From the NCBI RefSeq assembly GCF_004359215.1, contig NC_090620.1:195515-212044 (forward strand): 16,530 nt of DNA, written 5' to 3'. Positions 1 to 8,340 of this stretch are shown piece by piece (the first letter of the stretch is position 1; every line of letters starts with the position of its first letter). The position numbers and the translations under genes were made by a program. The notes beneath the pieces are model-generated. The model did not search any database, was not told the DNA's origin, and was given only the letters and a program-made list of their open reading frames with translations. The stretch is from Bremia lactucae. Its lineage: Eukaryota > Oomycota > Peronosporomycetes > Peronosporales > Peronosporaceae.

Positions 1-2321
1 ATCGTATATACGGACCATGCGTCATTACGCACGGCCGTCAATAGCCCACACCTCTCGCAAAGAATGGCGAGGTGGCTATCCTTCTTCGCGGAGTATAACT
101 TCTCCGTCGAATATAAACCAGGACGACTTAATGTCGTCGCTGATGCGTTATCACGCCGACCCGATTTCGAGTCAGCAGTGCACCCCAACAGTAAAAGTGA
201 TCTTACTGTTGCAACACTCACTACGAGTGTTCCATCATCAACCTTAGTTGATGAAATAAAGAAAGCCTATAAAGAAGATAAGGACCTTCTTTGTCTGATG
301 GATCATTTAATGAATCCATCCGATAAATCTTTTAAAGATCTACCGGCTTTATATCGATCGTCATCCGATCGATACACAACACGTAACGGCTTATTGTATT
401 ACACAGCCGTTACCGGCGACACCCCACGTGTCGTCGTCCCGACTCACAATGATTTGCGCTTGCGCATCATGTATGAGTGTCACGATGCTCCAACAAGTGG
501 ACATCGTGGACGTGAGAAGACTTACCTCACAGTAAGTCGATACTTTTACTGGCCCCGCCAGTATCAGTTTGTGCGCAAGTACATTCGTGCTTGCGAGGTT
601 TGTCAACGGGTGAAGCCTAGCCCTTCATCCCGTGCACCTCTTCAACCTCTACCACTTCCGGCAGAGTGTTGGCAGTCCGTATCTATGGACTTCGTCTTCG
701 GATTTCCCGAAGACGAACACAAAAACAATGGAATCCTTGTTTTTGTAGACAGATTCAGCAAGATGGTACACCTTGCTGCGGTACCAGAGTCGATTACGGC
801 TCCGGGTTGTGCCCGTGTCTTTATCGACACGGTATTCAAACTCCATGGGTTACCCCGTGAATTAGTCTCGGATAGAGATCCGAGATTCACGGCGGCGTTC
901 TGGCAATCCGTGTTCCGATCTCTCGGAACACGGCTGACTATGTCAACATCTGATCACCCGGAAACGGATGGTCAAACAGAACGCGTAAATCGCGTCCTCG
1001 AAGAGATACTTCGAGGTTACGTCCAATCGTATCCGAATTGGAGCGAGTTTTTACCGATGGTCGAATTCGCCATCAATAATTCGGTGCATGCGTCTACAAC
1101 GCATACACCGTTCTTTGTGAATGGCTTACGCCATCCTCGCATACCGGATCCTCTAGTTTAAGGGGGGGGGACTCGCACGAGCAAATCCAATTCTGGCTCA
1201 TGCTCATCACGCGTCGAAATTAACAACGACTCGAGTGATGTCAATGTCGAAGAAATTGACATCAAAGATGAGCATGATCTCATGGCAGTACGCACTAAGC
1301 GTACTGAAAATGACAAAACAAATGAGTTAGCAGAAGAGTTTCTGCTAACTCGAGAATCAATAATCCGTTTCGTTCAGGATTCCATTGCTAACGCAGTGGA
1401 CCGTCAGAAACGGAATGCAGACAAACATTGAAGAGCAAATGTTCATTCATTTCAAATTAATGATCTAGTGCTACTCTCTACGGTAAACCTACCTAAGCGA
1501 GTAATCACTAATGTGGGTAGCAGTAAACTACTACCCAAGTTCATTGGGCCTTTCCGTCTACTGCATCGCAGAGGCAATGCATAAACAATAGAATTGTCAC
1601 GTAGGATGCAAACGCATCCTACGTTACACGTTGGTCAACTCCGCCCGAACCATCAGTACGCGGCTTAGTTCCAGGACGGATCTGACCACCCTTTTCAAGA
1701 ATACTTAAGAGATTCTTGTGATCGCGAACCAAATTCTCATGTTGAACCTGGGGTTTCTCATGCCGGTTCCGAATATCCTCGAAACTGCGATAAGCTGACG
1801 ACAGCTCAACAAGAAGAGCGTGATTTTTCCGCTCGTACTCCAACAAGGAGTACGCACTCTTCGAACGGTCTTCCAACCGCTCGATATTGTGAGACTGCAC
1901 CGTCTGCTCCAACGAGCGACGCTTGCCGCGCTTGTGGTCAAGTCCCTCCTCCAAATCATGGAAGAAGTGATCATTTTGGCGATCTTCGACATTAGATCCG
2001 ACACACGGTTCGGATCTAATTTTCCCTCCTCCACCACAACCATTGGTGGATTCCCACGGTGGTCAACGTTTCCTTGTGGAACGTATCCTGAAACACCGTG
2101 ATGTGAAGGAGCAGCAAACGAGTTATCCTGTTCGCTGGCGCGGTTATCCACCTTCACATAACAGCTGGGAGCCTCATTTTCAGCTGGTTGCTGACGTTGA
2201 GGGCCTCGTCCGTCAGTATGACGAGACCCATCCGATTGTTCAGAAGGTCGATCGGAAAACACGCGCCCCTGGCGCGTGTAAATTGATTGCAAAACGTCAA
2301 TCGCATCCCGCATCTCAATAG
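1..2321 (+). pseudogene. Pol remnant: RNase H end, integrase, chromodomain
   Basis: The frame is open from base 1 to a TAA at 1159-1161. Codons 1-60 are the RNase H tail, with YTDHASL and the ADALSRRP motif. The integrase zinc finger has His at 481 and 502 and Cys at 592 and 601. The catalytic triad is Asp 688 (SMDFVFG), Asp 871 (VSDRDPRF) and Glu 979 (DGQTERVNR), with the D-x35-E spacing of true integrases. After TAA and a run of nine G, the same frame continues through stops at 1429, 1582 and 1666. It includes the GPY/F-like module (PKFIGPFRLL, about 1530-1555) and THPTLHVGQLRP (about 1612-1650). A frameshift between about 1971 and 1993 moves the chromodomain to another frame. The core is intact but a full-length Pol cannot be made. 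Confidence 0.95.
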
Positions 2322-3272
2322 AGATGCGAGCCCTTCCCCGACATCCCCTTTTACTCTCTTCGTGTTGTCAACACAACACGGACAGGGATCACCCCACGTG
2401 AGGCATGGAAGCCCAGCCTCACGTGACAACCGATGCAATTTATACTTTTCACCGGTTGGAGTTCGTTTCTTAAACTTAACGCGATTCGCGTTAAGTCTTT
2501 GATGCCAGGCTTCGCGTGCAATGTCCTTGACATTGCGAATAAAAAAAAAATGCGCTCCAGGCTTGCATAAGTGAGATAAAGATTCGCTTATTGTTGCCAC
2601 TAAACCATCGATGATTCAGAAAAGCATCGAGAAAAAAATCTTCCTCAGCGCGAAGCTTTTTCGCGCTGGGATCAAGCCATGTAGCTTTGTCGCAATAAAT
2701 AAGGGATATCTATTGTGAGGAGTAGTCTCTCCAGACAAGCTATTGATTAGCCGTTCGGGCAAAAGCCACGGCTTCTTTTCAGAGGCGAGATGATACATTT
2801 TATTGCCTTCACTCCCCTAAGTGGTACCCACTGAAGCAATGGTACCACAAGAAATATAATTGCGATGGCTTACGCCATCGTCACCACCTTGCACAGAAAC
2901 AGGTGCAGGTGACCGTACGGAAGAAGGAACGGGCGATGAGGGATCATCCTCATCGTCGGAACCAAATAGACTATTAACTCGTCTATCAGAATGAGCCCTC
3001 TCACTCGAAGGCTCATGGTCAGCCGCCTGACGTCTATCAGGCGACTGTTCTATTCTCCCCGAGTCGGCCATTGCGTCCGACTCGCATTCGTAGTCGACCT
3101 CCAAAGAGGGGTCGTACTCACGTGGTGAATCACCACGTGCTCCCGCAACATCTAGTGTTGCGCGAGAAGAAGATACTACGGCAGACGTTCCGTCTGCCGC
3201 AAGAAAGAACAGTGCGTCACCCGCGGCTGCACGAACCGCAGCCGAAGGCGCTGCACTATCAGCACCCCGCAT
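1619..3272 (-). pseudogene. Antisense reading frame of the left retrotransposon (function unknown)
   Basis: Reading leftward from an ATG at 3272, one frame stays open for 372 codon positions to 2154 with only two internal stops, TAG at 2817-2819 and TGA at 2616-2618. Chance would give about 17. The N-terminus is Ala-rich (MRGADSAAPSAAVRAAAG), followed by an acidic Ser-rich stretch (GSDDEDDPSSPVP) and a Cys-rich motif (CLTWGDPCPCC, about 2420). A further antisense frame, shifted and open from 2062 to the stop at 1619, gives a charged helical, coiled-coil-like tail (RRSLEQTVQ, LLEYERKNHALL). It overlaps the chromodomain and ends opposite the integrase C-terminus. Frames from 2313 and 2600 are both open between 2154 and 2313, so the exact path there is uncertain. 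I recognise no domain. It resembles the antisense extra ORFs known from some plant Ty3/gypsy elements only in position. Confidence 0.65.
2043..2321 (+). pseudogene. Chromodomain at the Pol C-terminus
   Basis: This frame is open from about 1971 to the TAG... region ending at 2321 and begins with a proline-rich linker. The chromodomain starts near 2070 with FLVERIL and continues through RWRGYPPSHNSWEP. The three aromatic cage positions that read methyl-lysine in HP1-type chromodomains are all aromatic here: Phe (2070), Trp (2136) and Tyr (2145). In chromoviruses this domain directs integration to marked chromatin. The tail after the domain is basic. It lies in a different frame from the integrase because of the upstream frameshift, so no start codon of its own is implied. 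The last 168 bases are also open on the opposite strand. Confidence 0.9.
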
Positions 3273-3389
3273 GGATTAGTTCTTCATGCGATGGAATTTA
3301 AAGTGACGGTTCTGACCAATCAACATCATTTTTAAATTAAGTGGTCCAGTGACCACTCCATCCGATGACAGTCAGAGTGATTGTCGTGT

Positions 3390-3399
3390 AAGGGAGGGG
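3390..3399 (+). other. Polypurine tract before the 3' LTR
   Basis: The all-purine run AAGGGAGGGG lies directly against the LTR start at 3400. In LTR retrotransposons this tract primes plus-strand DNA synthesis, and its position fixes the 5' edge of the LTR. Confidence 0.8.
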
Positions 3400-3846
3400 T
3401 GATATAACGGGGTGTATTGTTACATAAAATGAACACTTAAAGGTTGTTAACTGATATATTATCTAAAAGGTAGAGAATATTTGGAGAATATTACTTTATA
3501 TAGTAATGCTTGGAAATCTTATCCATAAATATTATAGGCTAGAATATCTATTTATCCCGCAGATCAATCAGCTGTAAACGTAAACAAAGAGAGAGCGACA
3601 GATAAAATTTCAATTGTATGTTTAGTATTAGTTCATAATTAAGTTAGCATTAACAGATAGAAAGAAGAAGAAACTTAATTTTATGAATACAGTTTTCATT
3701 TAACCCTCTTTAAAGTAGTTGTCTAAAATAGAAGTCTTCCTCTGCACGTACTAGTGTACGTGAAGTGACGTAAGGCACCACTCGCAACTGAAGCAGTGCG
3801 AAGTGGACTTGTACTGAAGCAGTACAAGTCGTAGTGCCCCGTTACA
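3400..3846 (+). repeat. 3' LTR of the left element (447 bp)
   Basis: The LTR begins TGATATAACGGGGTG right after the polypurine tract and ends GTGCCCCGTTACA. The ends share the inverted TAACGGGG/CCCCGTTA core and the usual TG...CA outer bases. The first two-thirds are AT-rich, with a TATA-like TTTATATAG at 3495-3503 inside a small inverted repeat (ATTACT...AGTAAT). The last 100 bases form three stem-loops (separate entry). The partner 5' LTR is outside the window, so the edges rest on the tract and the inverted ends, not on a pair comparison. Confidence 0.8.
3745..3830 (+). repeat. Three consecutive stem-loops at the LTR 3' end
   Basis: Stem-loop 1 (3745-3762) is CACGTAC-TAGT-GTACGTG. Stem-loop 2 (3778-3806) has near-perfect CCACTCGCA/TGCGAAGTGG arms. 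Stem-loop 3 (3806-3830) has perfect 10-bp arms GACTTGTACT/AGTACAAGTC. The second and third carry the same CTGAAGCAG core at the tip, so one may be a diverged duplicate of the other. They fall where the U5 part of the transcript would be. Confidence 0.8.
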
Positions 3847-4123
3847 GCTGACATGTTCCAACTTTATCCTGAGTACGATCGTGGACATAAAGAATCGTGT
3901 CTGAATGATCAGAGAGTGTGACTTTTCCTAATTGTAAGAAGAGCTAAAAAATTGCGCTAGCAAATCGCTTTGTAACTCGCGACTTTTCCGCTTGCCTCTG
4001 TTAAAACTTCTGCGTAAGTTGTGGAAAAGAATTCTCAATTACAAATGAACAAATACTAAATTTAAGATTTCGAATAACGATCGAGCGAAAAAAACTCGTG
4101 TTAACTTTTCCTCGGCGCAAAAA
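3847..4123 (+). promoter_or_regulatory. Upstream region of the FAR-acyltransferase gene
   Basis: These 277 bases lie between the LTR end and the start codon. They contain AT-rich stretches and a sequence similar to the oomycete initiator (consensus YTCANTYY) at 4034-4041, CTCAATTA, about 85 bases before the ATG. No TATA box is convincing. The whole native promoter either fits in this short space or was separated from upstream DNA by the retrotransposon. Confidence 0.3.
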
Positions 4124-7100
4124 ATGGAGCTGTGCTTCGCAGGCCAGAACCTCTTCATCACTGGCGGCACAGGCTTCCTAGCAAAAGTAAAAAACTATCC
4201 ATCGCCTATTTTTTCTCTCTTGTCGCGCTAAAGCATTGTTATCTTACCTCCAGGCCGTAATTGAGAAATTGCTACGATGCATGCCAAACATCGCCAAGGT
4301 ATTCGACCCCATTTTTTCATTTGATATCATTGATGCCAATCTTAACACGCATAGATTTATGTATTAATTCGCTCTCGCAAAGGCGTGGCGCCAGCCGAGC
4401 GCTTGCAGAAAGAAATCATTGAAAGTCGTATCTTCAATCGCCTACGCGCAGAAAGACCTAATGATTTTATAAGCTTTGCGAAACAAAAGCTCCAAGCCGT
4501 CGGTGGAGACATCACGGCACCCGAGTTGGGCCTTAGTGCAGAAGATGCACAGCTACTGCGGGCCTCTATTCATATTTCCATCCACTCGGCAGCTGCGGTG
4601 CAATTTGATGAGCCCCTCGAGACGGCTTTGGAGATGAATTGTCTTGGAGCTTTAAATGTTGCCAATTTTGTGCGGAGCTGCCCTAAAAATCTCTGCCACT
4701 TGCATGTGTCGACAGCCTATGTAAATAGTAATCGAAGAGATACGAGAATTTCTGAGGAATTGTATCCGCTGGATTTTGACGCTCATGTCGCACTTAAATC
4801 TGTGACCATGGCTTCGTCTAGTGAATTAGAGCGTCTAAAGGTTAATCTCATGGGAACTTATCCGAACACGTATACACTCACTAAGTCAATGGCGGAGCAT
4901 TTGTTGGTGAGGGAAATTGCGCCAACGTTTCCGTTGATTCTATTTCGCCCCACGATAATCGGTGCGAGTTGGAAAGAGCCCATGCCTGGTTGGATTGATC
5001 AAGTTGCAGCGGCCGGCGCTATTTTTTTGTCGGCAGGCTTGGGCGTCTTGACAATGCTACCGGGAGATCCACGAAATATTGCTGACATTGTTCCCGTGGA
5101 TCTGGCTGTAAACTGTATGCTTCTCTCGATTTGCGCCAGAATTCATGAGCACAAAAGCTCTTGTATACCACAAGAACACACTAGTCCGCTGGCAAAGGAC
5201 ATTGCCTTTAATAATCCCATGGTCGTACATTGTGGTACGTCAGATCCAAGACAGAACCCACTTCGTTGGCGTGTGCCGTGTGTGCTGGTACCGGAGTATT
5301 TTCGCAAGAATCCGCCTTTACGTGGAATTTCGCCGGCAAAATTCTCTATGATTCCAACTCATCAAAGCTTTCAGATTCAATGGTTTCTTGCATACGCACT
5401 ACCATCGTCTGTGTACTCAACTTTTGCTAACAAAAGCGGTCATCCAGGTCACATTAAAAATGCGGCCAAGCTATGGCAACTGACGTGGCGCGCGCGTAAT
5501 CTCGTGGAGCTGTTTAAGCCTTTTACTGAAAACCAATGGATCTTTGTCGCTGACGTTGTAGAAAACAGACTGAAGCCCTGGGCAACACAGGACTTTTGGA
5601 TTGATTCCCACGAAATTGCGTGGGAGCGGTACGTGAGGAATTTTTGCGTTGGGCTGAAGAAGTACATGCTAAATGAAGATGTAATTGACGTCGACATTGA
5701 AGGCGTGAATCAAACTAAGCTTGCACTAAGCACAGGGCGTATTTTGGAATGGGATCCGGATCACCACGCGATTTCGTTTCCTGGGCTTCTCTCTGACGTC
5801 GCTTGGGCTTACACGTCCAGCCGTAAGCCTGGATATACTACTTCTGGCCTCCTTGGCCGTGTCATGGGCATCACTGGGTGGAAGGAAGGCATGAATCATG
5901 AAGCCTCTCACGTCCCCAGACTTCATGTCGAATCTACTGGTGGCCTTCGCAATAGTGTCCTAGAGGCAGAAGTCGTCCGCACAGCTATAAGCAGACGTGT
6001 TCACGATCATGGAATGGACATTGATGACGTTGAGCGTGAAGCAGCCGCCATACTAAACGCTATGGCGTCACAGCAAAACTACAAGGTAGTGCGTAAGTTT
6101 GGCTGGTTACTACGAAAAGTGTGCCGCAACATGTACGAACAGATCCACGTGGACGAAACAGGACTTACTTGCATTCGTGATTTACTTGCTGAGAGACGTG
6201 GAAGTGTCGTTCTTGTGCCCACGCATCGATCTTATGTTGATTTTTTGCTCATGAGCTATGTATTCTTCGCCTACAATATTCCCATTCCTTATGTCGCAGC
6301 TGGAGAAGATTTTCTTAATTTGGGTAGACTCACGAAATTGCTTCGTGAGTCTGGTGCGTACTTTATTCGGCGATCATTTGCGGACGATCCTCTCTACTCT
6401 GCTGTATTTTGCGCTTACACGCAGTATTTGGTGGCTCGTGGACACACAATTGAATTTTTTATTGAGGGCTCCCGCAGTCGTAGCGGTAAACAACTTCATC
6501 CAAAGTTTGGCATCTTGAGCACAGTCGTCGACTGTTATCTCTCTGAGAAAGTAAAGAATGTAGGTGTTTTCTTACTTGCTTGTATTGAATATGTTAACGT
6601 GCAACTGCATGCATACAACAGCTCTATATCGTGCCCGTCACGATTGACTATGAGAAGCCGTTAGAAGCTCTCTTACACCAAAACGAGCTCCTAGGTGAAG
6701 GCAAAATTCGAGAGGTATAATGCTTGATTTCATGTAAACTGATGAAAGAAACTAATTTGTAATTGATCTGAGTATTATAGTCGATCAGTGCTCTATTCAA
6801 AGCCATGCCTATCGTGCGTAAAAAGTTTGGTTGCATTTCGGTCAAATTTGGTACACCATTGGACGTTAAAAAGCATGTTAGTGCTGCACGTGCACGTGCT
6901 CAAAAGCAGAATGTGTCAGTGCCCACTTCAGCCATAGTAGAAGATCTGGGCTACGCAATCACAGATGCATTGATTGACAGTGCGACGTGTTCAATGTCTC
7001 ATGTGGTGGCGACGATTTTGCTCGTGTACCGACAAGGGATTTCCAAACAAGAGCTAGTGCGCCAGACTGACTGGTTAAGACGAGAAATTCTGCAACGTGG

Positions 7101-8098
7101 GGGTCGAGTTATGGGTACTCAAGGACGCTCGCCCACCGTCGTCGTAGACTGTGCGCTTGAATTGCTGCACGAACTCGTCATGCGGCGGCGGAAGGACCTT
7201 GTTGAGCCTGCCATCCTTAGTGTGAGTAATTTTGAAGGATTAAAGACTGTTGAATTCTTACTTATGTGTAATTCTCAATTCGTCTTAGCGGGAGCAATAC
7301 CCCAACATGATCGGCCTCGGCTACTACCGCAACAAACTTCTGCATTGGTTCAACCTCGAAGGTGTTCTTGCTTGTGCATACAATGCTTTGGTCGCGTCCA
7401 ACATTCAATCTGGAGCTAACAGTACACATATAATAACAAGCCAGTCACAAAAAGCGGGTGTGGATCGCCAGGAGCTACTTGAAGGTGCCTTGTTCCTGCA
7501 CCAGATGCTTGCGATGGAATTTGTTCGTAAGGATGACCCAGAAGGGGATCGTGCTCATCTCGTCGAGGCCTTAGCCAAGCTCGAGACTCGCAAAGTGCTC
7601 GTATCGATAGCTAGTCTTTCACCGACGTCACCGCGCGTGGAAGCAGCAGATGGAACTATGCTGTCGTTATTAAACACTCTCATCGGGCCATTCATTGACA
7701 GCTACTGGGTTGCTATAACAAGTTTGTTTGCTTTGCGTCCAAAAGGTGAAGTTACTACCGAGGATTTGCTAAAGCGTCTCCAATGGCTCGCAGAGACCAT
7801 GTACCATGAAAAGCTCATTCATTTCTATGAGTCGTGCTCGCGTGAGACGCTGCAAAATGCGTTGGCGTTGCTGCAGCGGTGGGGAATCCTCTCCAGCTGC
7901 CAGCTTCCAGACAGCAGCAAAGCCAAACGCATTAAAGGAAAGCCAGTGAAACTTTTACGATTGAGCCAGCCGTACGCGCTCGATAAAAAGTTAGAGAAAC
8001 TTGCCATGCGCGTGTTTAAGTTCCGCAAGCTGCCGTTAGGCTCCATGATTGGCGAGACAGAGATACTCGCACGCCTGCCTGCGCTTTCTCGTATCTAA
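4124..8098 (+). CDS. Bifunctional fatty acyl-CoA reductase / glycerone-phosphate O-acyltransferase fusion, six exons
   Basis: The exons are 4124-4186, 4254-4298, 4355-6559, 6622-6714, 6781-7221 and 7289-8098. The five introns (56-67 nt) are GT-AG and all phase 0, and the product is 1218 residues. Residues 14-21 (GGTGFLAK) are the NAD(P)-binding Rossmann turn. Tyr209-x3-Lys213 (YTLTK) is the reductase active site. About 400-480 is the FAR C-terminal domain. The acyltransferase half has block I H660RSYVD665, block II GAYFIRR (703), block III FIEGSRSR (738) and block IV IVPVTIDYE (774), followed by a long GPAT/DHAPAT C-terminal region. The reductase makes fatty alcohol from acyl-CoA, and the acyltransferase loads an acyl group on dihydroxyacetone phosphate or glycerol 3-phosphate. 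The protein ends Ser-Arg-Ile, a weak PTS1-like signal. A fusion of this order (FARAT) is known from Dictyostelium, where it serves ether-lipid synthesis. Substrate choice and peroxisomal location here are inference; the fusion is directly visible. Confidence 0.92.
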
Positions 8099-8340
8099 TA
8101 CACTATAGAGTCATGCGCACATATGTAATCAGCGATAAATCTGCATACAGTCATGCGTTAGGTCACATACAGCGCGCGACATTATCACCCTATTTCCGAG
8201 GATGGAATTGGCGACATTTAGAAAGTTGTACGACAGCAACAAAAGACCTCCATTTAAATACACTATCACGTGTATCCATTTGATCAAATTAAACTCAACA
8301 AAGGCACGTATTTGCTCCTTCGTCTTTAGGAGCCAGTCGC
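8099..8340. other. Convergent intergenic region
   Basis: The two host genes meet tail to tail across 242 bases, which must hold both 3' UTRs. It is AT-rich. I see no clear polyadenylation signal, RNA gene or repeat. Overlapping 3' ends of the two transcripts are possible. Confidence 0.6.

Larger units (their letters stand above)
1..3846 (+). mobile_element. 3' portion of a Ty3/gypsy chromovirus-type LTR retrotransposon
   Basis: The element enters from the left edge, so its 5' LTR, gag, protease and reverse transcriptase are outside the window. In order it shows the RNase H C-terminus, integrase, chromodomain, a 1.1-kb region with an antisense reading frame, a polypurine tract and a 3' LTR. 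The integrase-chromodomain order is typical of the chromovirus branch of Ty3/gypsy elements. Stop codons in the integrase C-terminus and in the antisense frame mark this copy as dead, although the integrase core is still open. The element ends 277 bp before the start codon of the next host gene and has the same orientation. A target-site duplication cannot be tested because the left end is missing. Confidence 0.95.

Noticed and set aside
1159..1170. Programmed frameshift at the G9 run after the TAA
   Set aside because: The same frame continues on both sides of the run, so no frame change is needed; the TAA is simply a stop mutation.
3071..3301. 76-codon plus-strand open frame in the left element
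   Set aside because: It is opposite the much longer antisense frame and is rich in Arg/His from reverse reading of acidic codons.
186..3357. CRISPR array or phage-type repeats
   Set aside because: The repeats are inverted pairs of different sequence, not a constant direct repeat with spacers, and the DNA is eukaryotic.
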